Source of the DNA: JAOADN01 sp049323795
GTDB taxonomy: Bacteria > Pseudomonadota > Alphaproteobacteria > Rhodobacterales > Rhodobacteraceae
Assembly (NCBI GenBank): GCA_049323795.1
Contig: JBMOOH010000037.1
Location: 1-64,000, forward strand
Direction of reading: 5' to 3'
DNA length: 64,000 nucleotides
Part shown: positions 24,746 to 33,230 of the stretch, in pieces
Position numbering within the stretch: position 1 is the stretch's first letter
Layout: every line of letters begins with the position of its first letter
The notes under the pieces: generated by a model
The model's input: the letters and a program-made list of their open reading frames with translations, nothing else
The model's database searches: none
Told to the model about the DNA's origin: nothing
Translations under genes and position numbers: made by a program

Positions 24746-25822
24746 TCAGAGGGCCAGATCGACCGACACGGGGAAATGGTCCGAAGCCGCAAGGAGGGCC
24801 TCGCGCAGTTCGGGCGTCCGGTAGCAGCCCGGGTCGTCGAAAGGGTGCCAGATCCGCCATTTCGGCGCCTTTGCGCGGAGGTCGGGCGAAACCATGATGT
24901 AGTCGAGCAGCGCCGAGAAATACTGCTGGCGGTCGTCAAGGTAGAAGCGTGCGGTCGCCGGCTGCGCGGCCAGCTTGCTGCCGAGCGCGGCGCGCGCATG
25001 CGGGTCGAAGAGGCGCGTGGCGCGGGGTTCGTCCCAGCCGAGCACGATCTCCACCCCCGAACGGCCGAAGAGCTTCTCGTAGGCGTCGAGACCGGGACCG
25101 TCGTTGAAGTCGCCCATCACCACCAGGCTCTCGCCCGCCTCGAGGTGCTCGAGCACCCGTTCGCGCAGCCACAGGCACTGTGCAAGCTGCTCGCGCCGGG
25201 CGGCGATCGCAAGGCGGCGCGTCTCGGCCTCGCCCTCCGCGCCGCGCGGCGCCTTTGACTTCATGTGGACGCCGATCAGCCGCAGGGAATGGCCGGACCG
25301 CGTTTCTGCGGCCACCTCGAACGGGGGCTTGTTGAACCGGATCGAATCCACCCGGCCGTCGATGTCGAGGTCGATGCGGTGGGTCGTGTCGAAGCGCGGC
25401 GCGGCAGGCGCCCGGCGCGCGCCGGGCGAGAGCGGATCGGCGGGAAGCGCCGGCGGAACGAAGGGCGGCGCGGGCATCCCGCGCGGATCGTGACGCGCGG
25501 TCAGGACGTCGGGGTCGTAGAGAAGCGCGATTTCCTGTTGTGTCTCGTTCTCGAAGCCCATCACGGCCCGGCGCGTCCTCAGGTCGTAGCGGGCCGCGAA
25601 TGCCTCGAGCATCGGGACCGTCCTGCGCCTGCGGTTGTTGTCCGGCGCCTCGACGATCATCACGGCGTCGGCGTCCATCGCCGTGAACACGATCCCGAGC
25701 GATCCGAGCTGGTCGGCGCGGGTGACGTTGTGGCGCGCCGACCATTCGGCATCCTTTAGCATCCGGCCCCGCGCATCGAAGAGGTTCGAGAACCATTCCA
25801 CGTTGTAGGTGGCGATGCGCAT
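24746..25822 (-). CDS. Endonuclease/exonuclease/phosphatase family protein
   Basis: 358 residues with the EEP fold: RIATYNVEWFSNLFD at the start, MDADAVMIVEAPDN (metal-binding Glu), RLIGVHMKSKAP, VVMGDFNDGPG (catalytic Asp/Asn pair), and the terminal ASDHFPVSVDLAL with the catalytic Asp-His. A Pro/Ala-rich insertion (about residues 112-140) separates the halves. The substrate (DNA, phospholipid or other phosphodiester) cannot be told. Twelve bases downstream of the DjlA-like gene, probably one transcript. Confidence 0.88.
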   Translation of the reverse strand: MRIATYNVEWFSNLFDARGRMLKDAEWSARHNVTRADQLGSLGIVFTAMDADAVMIVEAPDNNRRRRTVPMLEAFAARYDLRTRRAVMGFENETQQEIALLYDPDVLTARHDPRGMPAPPFVPPALPADPLSPGARRAPAAPRFDTTHRIDLDIDGRVDSIRFNKPPFEVAAETRSGHSLRLIGVHMKSKAPRGAEGEAETRRLAIAARREQLAQCLWLRERVLEHLEAGESLVVMGDFNDGPGLDAYEKLFGRSGVEIVLGWDEPRATRLFDPHARAALGSKLAAQPATARFYLDDRQQYFSALLDYIMVSPDLRAKAPKWRIWHPFDDPGCYRTPELREALLAASDHFPVSVDLAL

Positions 25823-25834
25823 CGGCGTTTCCGG

Positions 25835-26518
25835 TCAGAGGGCGTGGATCCTGCGGATGTCTTCCCAGGCGCGGTTGATCGCGGCGAGACGCTTCTCGGC
25901 CAGCCGCACGGCCTCGGCGGGCAGGCCCCGCGCGGCCAGCCGGTCGGGGTGGCTCTCGCGCACCGCACGCTTCCACGCGGCGCGGATCTCGTCGACATGC
26001 GTGTCGGGCGTGACCCCGAGAACGGCATGCGGATCGGGCTCGGCGCCCGGCACGATGCGGGCGGCCATGGCGCGGAACCGCGCCTCCGGGATGCCGAGGA
26101 TGCGGCCGACCTCGGCCAGGAAGGCACTCTCCTCGGGGTGGTAGTCACCATCGGCGACGGCGATGTGGAAAAGCCCTTCCATGAGGTCGTCGAGCGCCGG
26201 GTGGCCTGCACCGAACATTCCGGCGATCCGGCGGGCGTAGGCGTCGAAGCCTGCCACATCCTGCCGGGCGAGGTTGAAGACCCGCGCCGCCTGCCCCTCG
26301 TCCTCCGGCGCGATCCGGAAGACCTCGCGGAAGGCCGCCACCTCGTTGCGGGTCACGATACCGTCGGCCTTCGCGATCTTCGCGCCAAGCGCGATGACCG
26401 CGATGGTGAAGCCCACCGTCCGTTCCGGAGGGGTCCTCAGCCTGTCGAAGACTGCCGACAGCCCTTCGCCGGCGGCGAGGGCCGACAGCGCCTCGGCGAT
26501 GCGGGTCCAGATCGACAT
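25835..26518 (-). CDS. DnaJ-domain/TerB-like protein (DjlA family)
   Basis: 227 residues. A TerB-like helical domain (about residues 25-140; TVGFTIAVIALGAKIAKADG and HIAVADGDYHPEE) is followed by a C-terminal J domain with the HPD tripeptide in RESHPDRLAARGLP and a final RLAAINRAWEDIRRIHAL helix. Unlike E. coli DjlA there is no clear N-terminal membrane helix. It is a co-chaperone that would stimulate DnaK. The ATG at 26518 has AAGGTG upstream and is preferred to a GTG three codons earlier. Confidence 0.88.
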   Translation of the reverse strand: MSIWTRIAEALSALAAGEGLSAVFDRLRTPPERTVGFTIAVIALGAKIAKADGIVTRNEVAAFREVFRIAPEDEGQAARVFNLARQDVAGFDAYARRIAGMFGAGHPALDDLMEGLFHIAVADGDYHPEESAFLAEVGRILGIPEARFRAMAARIVPGAEPDPHAVLGVTPDTHVDEIRAAWKRAVRESHPDRLAARGLPAEAVRLAEKRLAAINRAWEDIRRIHAL

Positions 26519-26631
26519 GCCGCGCACCTTAGCCGCGGAACGGGGGAAATCCAGCGCGAACCCGAAGGGCGGGACAGCGGCCGCGCCCTGCGCTAGGCTG
26601 CGGCATGGGCAGCGCAGCGGGAGGCGGCGGG

Positions 26632-27249
26632 ATGGCGCTCGATGTCATCGGGGCAGGGTTCGGGCGGACCGGGACGGATTCGCTGCGCGAGGCGCTGACG
26701 ATCCTCGGCTTCGGACCATGCCATCACATGCTGGAAGTGATCGGCAACGACGAGCAGACGGCGATGTGGCGGGCGACGGTGCGGGGCGAAGGGCCCGGCT
26801 GGGACCGGCTCCTCCAGGGCTACCGGTCGGCGGTGGACTGGCCCTCGGCCCATTACTGGCGCGACCTTGCGGCGTACTGGCCGCAAGCGAAGGTGATCCT
26901 GAGCTGGCGGCCGGCCGGGACGTGGTACGACAGCTTCGCCGGCACGATCCTGAAGGGGATCGAAAGGAGTACCGACCCCGCCTCGCTCGGGCTCGCCCTG
27001 ATCCGCGACCGGGTGTTCGCAGGACGGCCCGGGGACCGCGACCACGCCATCGCGGTCTACGAGGCGAATGTGGCGGCGGTGAAGGCCGGAATCGCCCCCG
27101 GCCGGCTCCTGATCCACGAACCGCAGGACGGCTGGGGGCGGCTCTGTGCCTTTCTGGGCGTGCCGGTGCCGGACGCGCCCTACCCCTCGCGGAATTCCGC
27201 CGAAGGCTTCAGGCAGACCATGGCGGAGAAGACCGGCGTGCAGATCTGA
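26632..27249 (+). CDS. Sulfotransferase family protein
   Basis: 205 residues. The 5'-phosphosulfate loop region is IGAGFGRTGTDSLREAL at the N-terminus; WPQAKVILSWRPAGTWYDSF corresponds to the 3'-phosphate site, and GRLLIHEPQDGWGRLCAFLGVPVPD is the characteristic C-terminal block (split here as LLIHEPQDGWGRLC). It would use PAPS; the acceptor is unknown. The ATG at 26632 with GGGAGG upstream is chosen over an ATG at 26605. The gene stands alone between convergent and divergent neighbours. Confidence 0.85.
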   Translation: MALDVIGAGFGRTGTDSLREALTILGFGPCHHMLEVIGNDEQTAMWRATVRGEGPGWDRLLQGYRSAVDWPSAHYWRDLAAYWPQAKVILSWRPAGTWYDSFAGTILKGIERSTDPASLGLALIRDRVFAGRPGDRDHAIAVYEANVAAVKAGIAPGRLLIHEPQDGWGRLCAFLGVPVPDAPYPSRNSAEGFRQTMAEKTGVQI

Positions 27250-27253
27250 ACGG

Positions 27254-27748
27254 TCACAGCACCTTCACCATCATGACCGCATCGAGGTAGCGGCCGAACT
27301 TGCGCCCCACCTCGGGCAGCGTCCCGCAGGTGCGGTAGCCGCAGGCCGCATGGAAGGCGACCCCCTCGGCATTCTCGCCCGACACCACGCCGACCATCGT
27401 GTGCGCCCCCCGCGCGCGGGCATGGTCCTCGACCGCCTCCATGAGCTTCCGCCCGATGCCCCTGCCCCACGCTTCGGGGGCAAGGATGACGGTGTGCTCC
27501 ATCGACGTCAGATACCCGTTCCCGGCGCGGAACTGGCAATAGGTGGCGAAGCCCAGCACGCGGCCATCCTCGTCAGCCACGAAGAATTCGCAGCCTGAGG
27601 CACGCCGGTCGGCGGCCATCCCGGCCAGAACCTCGGGCGGGCGGGCATCGTTTGCGAAGGTGATCGTCGTCGCCTCGAGGATCGGCGACCAGATCGCCGA
27701 GACGGCGGGATAGTCGGCGTCCCCGGCGGGCCGGATCGTCAGAGCCAT
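27254..27748 (-). CDS. GNAT N-acetyltransferase (phosphinothricin acetyltransferase-like)
   Basis: 164 residues. IRPAGDADYPAVSAIWSPIL at the start, the acetyl-CoA pyrophosphate loop around EAWGRGIGRKLMEA (Q/RxxGxG/A pattern) near residue 95, and VSGENAEGVAFHAACGYR are those of the Pat/YncA subgroup that acetylates phosphinothricin or methionine derivatives. The substrate here is unproven. The start at 27748 overlaps the upstream VOC gene stop by ten bases, so the two are coupled. Confidence 0.88.
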   Translation of the reverse strand: MALTIRPAGDADYPAVSAIWSPILEATTITFANDARPPEVLAGMAADRRASGCEFFVADEDGRVLGFATYCQFRAGNGYLTSMEHTVILAPEAWGRGIGRKLMEAVEDHARARGAHTMVGVVSGENAEGVAFHAACGYRTCGTLPEVGRKFGRYLDAVMMVKVL

Positions 27749-28347
27749 GTCTCGCCCCCCGGGGTGGAAAGGTGGGCGCGGATTCCCGTTTGCCCCGGCA
27801 CGATCCAGAGGCGGTCGTCGTCGATCCCGGGCAGGGCCGCGGCGAAGGCGGCCGGATCGGGGGTGGAGATTTCGAGGGCGAGAAGGCGGATGCCCTGGTC
27901 GGGGAGGCGCATCGAGGGGTCGAGGCCGCCCTGCCATTCGATCAGGCCCGGGAAGGCGTCATCGAAGGGGAAGCGGCCTGTTCCGTTCAGGGCGATTCGC
28001 CAGCGGTAGTCGTTGCGGCTGAGGGAAATGGCGGTGCCCGAGCCGGGCGGCGCCTTGGCGAGCGCGGCATCGAGGTCGCTGGTCCGGACCATCCAGTTCG
28101 TGAGCCGCGGCGGGCCGGAGAAGTTGTCGAGGCCGAACCACCGGGCACGACCGGGATGGGGCGCGTCCGGGTCCACGGCGATGACCTCGAGGTAGAGACC
28201 GGGACCGAGGCCGACGAGCCGGTTGTGGGTGCCCATGTAGGGGTGGTGGCCGATGTCGGAACAGGTTGCACCGAGACGCCGCGACAGGTAGGCGGCGCCG
28301 GCATCGAGGGTCGCGGCGGAGACGACGATGTGATCGAGTTCGGCCAT
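27739..28347 (-). CDS. Glyoxalase-like VOC domain protein
   Basis: 202 residues starting MAELDHIVVSAATLD, with GHHPYMGTHNRLVGLGPGLY (split as MGTHNRLVGLGPGLYLEV) and VDPDAPHPGRARWFGLD. This is the Glyoxalase_3-like group (PF13468 type). The His in LDHIVV and Glu in LYLEVIAVD could bind metal. The function is unknown. The ATG at 28347 gives the family start; an ATG four codons earlier is also possible. First gene of a pair with the acetyltransferase. Confidence 0.83.
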   Translation of the reverse strand: MAELDHIVVSAATLDAGAAYLSRRLGATCSDIGHHPYMGTHNRLVGLGPGLYLEVIAVDPDAPHPGRARWFGLDNFSGPPRLTNWMVRTSDLDAALAKAPPGSGTAISLSRNDYRWRIALNGTGRFPFDDAFPGLIEWQGGLDPSMRLPDQGIRLLALEISTPDPAAFAAALPGIDDDRLWIVPGQTGIRAHLSTPGGETWL

Positions 28348-28502
28348 TCCATGTACCATTTCGGGGCGAGGCCGCGCGCGTCGCGTGGGCATCCTCGGCG
28401 GCGGAACCGGCGGGTTCAAGGGTGGAAAGGACTTGCAGGCGGTTGAATTGCCCGCCACAGGCCCCAACTGGAAGCGGAGCGGTGCAGAAGGCGGAAAGAC
28501 CG

Positions 28503-29714
28503 ATGCAAGAGAAGAACATGATCCTGCGCCTGCTGAGGCACGAAGCCGCAGGCGGCGTGCTCCTGATCGTGGCGGCGGTGGCCGCGCTCTTCGTCGCGAA
28601 CTCGGGGCTGAACCCGGGCTACCAGGCGTTTCTCAGGTCGAAGCTCTCGATCCTGGTCAACGGCGAGGGCCTGTCGAAGCCGCTGATCCTCTGGATCAAC
28701 GACGGGCTGATGGTGCTGTTCTTCTTCCTCATCGGAATCGAGCTGAAGCGCGAGATGCTGGAAGGGCGGCTGAAGAACCCCCGTGACGTGATGCTGCCGG
28801 GACTTGCGGCGGCGGGCGGGATGGCCGCGCCGGCGCTGGCCTACGCGCTCATCAACTGGGGCAGCCCCGAGACGCTCGGGGGCTGGGCGATCCCGGCCGC
28901 GACCGACATCGCCTTCGCGGTGGGCGTGCTGGCGCTTCTCGGCAGGCGCGTTCCGCCGGGGCTGAAGATCTTCCTTCTGACGCTTGCGATCCTCGACGAC
29001 CTCGGTGCGATCCTGGTCATCGCGCTCTTCTACACTGCCGAGCTGAAACTCGGCTATCTGGGGGCGGCGCTGCTGCCGCTTGCCGGAATGGCGCTGATGA
29101 ACCGGGCGGGGGCGCACCGGGTGGCGCCGATGCTGCTTCTCGGCGCGGTCCTCTGGATGCTGGTTCTGAAATCGGGCGTCCATCCGACGCTTGCGGGCGT
29201 GGTCACGGCCTTTTTCGTCCCGATCAGGGACCGCTTCGGCAAGTCGCCGCTGCATTCGCTGGAACATGCGCTGTCGCCCTATGTCGCGTTCGGCGTGCTC
29301 CCGCTCTTCGCCTTCGCCAATGCGGGCATCGTGCTCGACGGCCTGAGCATCCGGGATGTGCTGGCGCCCGTCCCGCTCGGGATCGTGGCCGGCCTCGTGA
29401 TCGGCAAGCAGGCGGGCGTGTTCGGCATCACCTGGGTGCTGGTGAAGACGGGATGGGCGCGGCTGCCCGAAGGCGTGACGTGGACGCACCTCTACGGGGT
29501 CGCCTGCCTTGCCGGGATCGGCTTCACCATGTCGCTGTTCATCGGGTCGCTCAGCTTTGCCGACCCCGCGCTGATGAACGAGGTGCGGCTCGGCGTACTG
29601 TCAGGGTCGGCTCTGTCGGCGGTCGTGGGCTTTGCGGTGCTGCGCATGGTCAGCGCCCCGCGTCTGGCCGAGGTTTCGGCCACCCAACCGGGCGCCAACG
29701 CGTCAGCCGGCTGA
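28503..29714 (+). CDS. nhaA: Na+/H+ antiporter NhaA
   Basis: 403 residues, about 12 membrane helices. The ion-binding twin aspartates are in LTLAILDDLGAILVIALF (helix V), the TATDIAFAVG block (here AATDIAFAVGVLALLG) marks helix IV, and a C-terminal GIGFTMSLFIGSLSF helix is typical. It exports Na+ in exchange for protons and sets internal pH. The ATG at 28503 is preceded by GCGGAAAGACC. The gene stands alone. Confidence 0.95.
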   Translation: MQEKNMILRLLRHEAAGGVLLIVAAVAALFVANSGLNPGYQAFLRSKLSILVNGEGLSKPLILWINDGLMVLFFFLIGIELKREMLEGRLKNPRDVMLPGLAAAGGMAAPALAYALINWGSPETLGGWAIPAATDIAFAVGVLALLGRRVPPGLKIFLLTLAILDDLGAILVIALFYTAELKLGYLGAALLPLAGMALMNRAGAHRVAPMLLLGAVLWMLVLKSGVHPTLAGVVTAFFVPIRDRFGKSPLHSLEHALSPYVAFGVLPLFAFANAGIVLDGLSIRDVLAPVPLGIVAGLVIGKQAGVFGITWVLVKTGWARLPEGVTWTHLYGVACLAGIGFTMSLFIGSLSFADPALMNEVRLGVLSGSALSAVVGFAVLRMVSAPRLAEVSATQPGANASAG

Positions 29715-30074
29715 CGGCGCCCACAGCTCGATCGGATTGCCCTCGGGGTCATGGATGCGGGCGAAGCGGCCATAGCTGCCGTCGCCGTCCCAGTCGGCGC
29801 GGCGCTCGGCCTTGATCCCGGCCTTCTCCAGCCGGGAAACCAGCGCATCCAGGCCCTCGACCCTCAGGTTCAGCATGTGCAACTTCTCAAGCGGGAAGTA
29901 GTCCGACTTGAGGGCGAAGGGCGCGAACACCGTGGGGCCCGCGTCCTGCATCCAGACCGGCTGGTCGGTGGGAAAGCCGAGGTGATCCGCATACCACGCC
30001 TTCAGCGCCCTGGGATCCTTGGCGCGGAAGAACAACCCGCCGATCCCGGTCACGCGCCCCTCAGGCCGGGTCAT
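29703..30074 (-). CDS. VOC family protein (123 aa)
   Basis: A single VOC module: TGIGGLFFRAKDPRALKAWY at the start, LHMLNLRVEGLDALVSRL in the middle, and HDPEGNPIELWAPSAG, whose Glu is the usual metal ligand position. It is probably a homodimer. Its start overlaps the upstream VOC gene by 14 bases, so the two may act together. Convergent with nhaA, overlapping its end by 12 bases. Specific activity unknown. Confidence 0.85.
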   Translation of the reverse strand: MTRPEGRVTGIGGLFFRAKDPRALKAWYADHLGFPTDQPVWMQDAGPTVFAPFALKSDYFPLEKLHMLNLRVEGLDALVSRLEKAGIKAERRADWDGDGSYGRFARIHDPEGNPIELWAPSAG

Positions 30075-30447
30075 GGCACACCGCTTCCAGGTTGTTGCCA
30101 TCGGGATCGAGCACGAAGGCGCCGTAGTAGTCCTTGTGGTAGTGCGGGCGCAGGCCGGGTGCCCCGTTGTCGGTGCCGCCCGCGGCAAGGGCCGCCTTGT
30201 GAAAGGCATCGACGGCTGCCCGGTCGGCCGCGCGGATCGCGACATGGACGCCATGCGCGGCGGGCTTGCCGGTGCCGATCCAGAAGTCGGGCCCGGTCGC
30301 GCCGAAACCCGCATGTTCGCCGTGCCCGCCGGTCTGTTCGTTGGTGACCTCCATGACGAGGTGATAGCCGAGGGGGGCAAGGGCCGCACTGTAGAAGGCT
30401 TTCGCGCGGACAAAGTCGGCGACGGGATAGCCCACGTGGTCGATCAT
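30061..30447 (-). CDS. VOC family protein (128 aa)
   Basis: A single VOC module: IDHVGYPVADFVRAKAFYS, PDFWIGTGKPAAHGVHVAI, HYHKDYYGAFVLDPDGNNLE. This is the small lactoylglutathione-lyase-like subgroup common in Proteobacteria. It lacks the features of methylmalonyl-CoA epimerase despite lying next to the mutase gene. It starts 92 bases after the mutase stop and overlaps the next VOC gene. Confidence 0.85.
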   Translation of the reverse strand: MIDHVGYPVADFVRAKAFYSAALAPLGYHLVMEVTNEQTGGHGEHAGFGATGPDFWIGTGKPAAHGVHVAIRAADRAAVDAFHKAALAAGGTDNGAPGLRPHYHKDYYGAFVLDPDGNNLEAVCHDPA

Positions 30448-30538
30448 CGCCGCACTCCTGAGGAATTCAGCCCAATGCTGCCCGCAGCGGACGAGTCGCG
30501 CAATCTGGGCGGAATCGGGCGGCGGGGCTTGGGCGGAA

Positions 30539-32671
30539 TCAGGCCGCCCGTGCCGCCCGGATCAGGCCGAGGATTTCCTGTGCCGCCGCCGGAATGTTCG
30601 TCCCCGGCCCGAAGATCGCCTTCACCCCGGCCTTCTTCAGGAAGTCGTGGTCCTGCTGCGGAATGACCCCGCCGCAGATGACGAGGATGTCGCCCGCGCC
30701 CTTTCCCCTCAGCGCCTCGACGAGCTTCGGCGCGAGCGTCTTGTGCCCCGCCGCCTGGCTGGAGATGCCGACGACGTGCACATCGTTGTCGATCGCGTCC
30801 TGCGCGGCCTCCTCGGGCGTCTGGAACAGGGGGCCCACGTCCACGTCGAAGCCGATGTCGGCAAAGGCGGTGGCGATGACCTTGGCGCCGCGGTCGTGGC
30901 CGTCCTGCCCCATCTTGACGACGAGCATCCGCGGGCGGCGGCCTTCCTCCTCGGCAAAGGCCTCGACGTCCTTCCGGATCGCGGCGAAGCCCTCGTCGCC
31001 CTCATAGGCCGAGCCGTAGACCCCCGCGAGCGTCCTCACCTCGGCCCGGTGGCGGCCGAACACCTTTTCCATCGCCATGCTGATCTCTCCTACCGTGGCG
31101 CGCGCCCGCGCCGCCGTCACCGCCGCCGCGAGAAGGTTGCCGCCCTCGCGCGCCGCCTGTTCCAGTGCCGCCAGTGCTGCCCCGCAGGCGGCGGCGTCGC
31201 GGGTGGCGCGGAGGTGGGTCAGGCGGGCGATCTGGGCATCGCGGACGGCAGTGTTGTCGATATCGCGGATATCGATCGGTTCTTCCCTGTCGAGCCGGTA
31301 CTTGTTGACCCCGACGATCACCTCCTCGCCGCGGTCGATCATCGCCTGACGGCGGGCGGCGGATTCCTCGATGCGGAGCTTGGGCATGCCGGAGGCGACG
31401 GCCCTGGTCATGCCGCCCATCGCCTCGACCTCCTCGATCAGCGCCCAGGCCTTGTCGGCAAGTTCGGCGGTGAGGCTTTCGACGTAGTAGCTGCCCGCCA
31501 GCGGATCGACCACCCCGGTGATCCCGGTCTCCTCCTGAAGGATCAGCTGCGTATTGCGCGCGATGCGCGCCGCGAAGTCCGACGGCAGCGCCATCGCCTC
31601 GTCGAGCGCATTGGTGTGCAGCGACTGGGTGCCGCCAAGGACGGCCGACATCGCCTCGTAGGCGGTGCGGACGACGTTGTTCCAGGGATCCTGTTCCTGC
31701 AGCGACACGCCCGAGGTCTGGCAGTGGGTGCGGAGCATCAGGCTTTCCGCCTTCCGCGCGCCGAAGCCGGTCATGATCCGGTGCCAGAGCATCCGCGCGG
31801 CGCGCAGTTTCGCGGCCTCCATGAAGAAATTCATCCCGATGGCGAAGAAGAACGACAGCCGCGGCGCGAAATCGTCCACCCGCATCCCACGCGCCAGCGC
31901 CGTGCGCACATATTCGCGCCCGTCGGCGAGGGTGAAGCCCAGCTCCTGCACCAGGTTCGCGCCGGCCTCCTGCATGTGGTAGCCGGAGATCGAGATCGAG
32001 TTGAACCTCGGCATCTCGGCGGCAGTGAATTCGATGATGTCGGCGGCGATCCGCATCGAGGGTTCGGGCGGGTACACGTAGGTGTTCCGCACCATGAACT
32101 CCTTCAGGATGTCGTTCTGGATGGTCCCGGACAGGGCGGCGCGGGGCACGCCCTGTTCCTCGCCCGCGACGATGAAGCTCGCCAGCACCGGGATCACCGC
32201 CCCGTTCATCGTCATGGACACGCTCACCCTGTCGAGCGGGATGCCGTCGAAGAGGATTTTCATATCCTCGACCGAGTCGATGGCGACGCCGGCCTTGCCA
32301 ACATCGCCCAGAACGCGCGGGTGGTCGCTGTCATAGCCGCGGTGGGTAGCGAGGTCGAAGGCGACCGAGACGCCCTGCTGGCCGCCGGCAAGGGCGGTTC
32401 GGTAGAAGGCGTTGCTCTCCTGCGCCGTCGAGAAGCCGGCGTATTGCCGGATCGTCCAGGGGCGGCCGGCATACATCGTCGCGCGGACGCCCCGGGTGAA
32501 GGGCGCGAGACCCGGCAGCGTGCCCATGTGCGGCAGGCCGGCGATGTCCTCGGCGGTATAGAGCGGCTTCACCCGGATGCCCTCCAGCGTCTCCCGGGAA
32601 AGGCTCGCGGGATCGCGGCCCCGCAACTCCTTCCGGGCGAGGGCGGACCAGGCGTCGAGGCTGTCGGTCAT
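30539..32671 (-). CDS. mcm: Methylmalonyl-CoA mutase (single-chain)
   Basis: Converts (R)-methylmalonyl-CoA to succinyl-CoA with adenosylcobalamin, the last step of propionyl-CoA assimilation. 710 residues: an N-terminal TIM barrel with the CoA-binding entrance TMYAGRPWTIRQYAGFSTA, SISGYHMQEAGA and RTHCQTSGVSLQEQDPWNN (split in the protein around residue 320), and a C-terminal cobalamin domain with the base-off motif GQDGHDRGAKV near residue 590. It is a self-contained alpha-type homodimer. Located downstream of pccA in the pcc locus. The gene symbol varies between genomes (bhbA/scpA/mutB). Confidence 0.96.
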   Translation of the reverse strand: MTDSLDAWSALARKELRGRDPASLSRETLEGIRVKPLYTAEDIAGLPHMGTLPGLAPFTRGVRATMYAGRPWTIRQYAGFSTAQESNAFYRTALAGGQQGVSVAFDLATHRGYDSDHPRVLGDVGKAGVAIDSVEDMKILFDGIPLDRVSVSMTMNGAVIPVLASFIVAGEEQGVPRAALSGTIQNDILKEFMVRNTYVYPPEPSMRIAADIIEFTAAEMPRFNSISISGYHMQEAGANLVQELGFTLADGREYVRTALARGMRVDDFAPRLSFFFAIGMNFFMEAAKLRAARMLWHRIMTGFGARKAESLMLRTHCQTSGVSLQEQDPWNNVVRTAYEAMSAVLGGTQSLHTNALDEAMALPSDFAARIARNTQLILQEETGITGVVDPLAGSYYVESLTAELADKAWALIEEVEAMGGMTRAVASGMPKLRIEESAARRQAMIDRGEEVIVGVNKYRLDREEPIDIRDIDNTAVRDAQIARLTHLRATRDAAACGAALAALEQAAREGGNLLAAAVTAARARATVGEISMAMEKVFGRHRAEVRTLAGVYGSAYEGDEGFAAIRKDVEAFAEEEGRRPRMLVVKMGQDGHDRGAKVIATAFADIGFDVDVGPLFQTPEEAAQDAIDNDVHVVGISSQAAGHKTLAPKLVEALRGKGAGDILVICGGVIPQQDHDFLKKAGVKAIFGPGTNIPAAAQEILGLIRAARAA

Positions 32672-32746
32672 CGTCGATCATCCTTTCCGCTTCGGGCTTT
32701 GCCGACGCGCCGCAGGCTGCCTATATGCAGTTCTCCGGGAGATTCC

Positions 32747-33217
32747 ATGCCGACACGCGTCCTTGCCCTTGCCGCCCTGCTGATCGCCGCCGCTCCGGCG
32801 GGCGCAGCCGATCCGCTTGATCCGCCCGCCGCGCCCGACGAAAGCACGGGGTTCGCACCCGTCTCCGGCGCCGATGCGGACCTCGGGGCGTATGTCAACA
32901 GGGCACGGCCGGTGATCGTCTTCGCCGACGCCCCCGACGATCCGGCCTTCGCCGAGCAGATGCGGCTGCTCGCGGCCCGCTGGAGCGAACTGGCGGACCG
33001 GGACGCGGTCGTGATCGCCGACACCGACCCCGCTGCCCGCAGCCCCGTGCGCCAGAAGCTGCGCCCGCGCGGGTTCATGCTGGTGCTGATCGACAAGTCC
33101 GGGCAGGTCGCCCTGCGCAAGCCCTTCCCCTGGGACGCGCGCGAACTGATGCGCGCCATCGACCGGATGCCCGACCGGCGCGAGGAGATCCGCAACCGCA
33201 GGGCCACCGGCGGATAG
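32747..33217 (+). CDS. DUF4174 periplasmic protein
   Basis: 156 residues. A signal peptide (LALAALLIAAAPAGA) precedes a thioredoxin-like DUF4174 domain: RPVIVFADAPDDPAFAEQM, RDAVVIADTD and GFMLVLIDKSGQVALRKPFPW. No cysteines are present, so thiol redox activity is excluded. The function is unknown. The gene is divergent from mcm (75 bases between starts) and convergent with pccA, 13 bases from its stop. It is the only plus-strand gene inside the pcc locus. Confidence 0.85.
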   Translation: MPTRVLALAALLIAAAPAGAADPLDPPAAPDESTGFAPVSGADADLGAYVNRARPVIVFADAPDDPAFAEQMRLLAARWSELADRDAVVIADTDPAARSPVRQKLRPRGFMLVLIDKSGQVALRKPFPWDARELMRAIDRMPDRREEIRNRRATGG

Positions 33218-33230
33218 GGCCGGACGGCCA

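Noticed and set aside
30061..30447. Methylmalonyl-CoA epimerase next to mcm
   Set aside because: The VOC protein there lacks the epimerase-type start and conserved blocks; it is of the lactoylglutathione-lyase-like subgroup.
30647..32746. A plus-strand frame continuing into the DUF4174 gene, antisense to mcm
   Set aside because: The DUF4174 protein clearly starts at 32747 with its own signal peptide and ribosome site; the upstream part is the mcm shadow.
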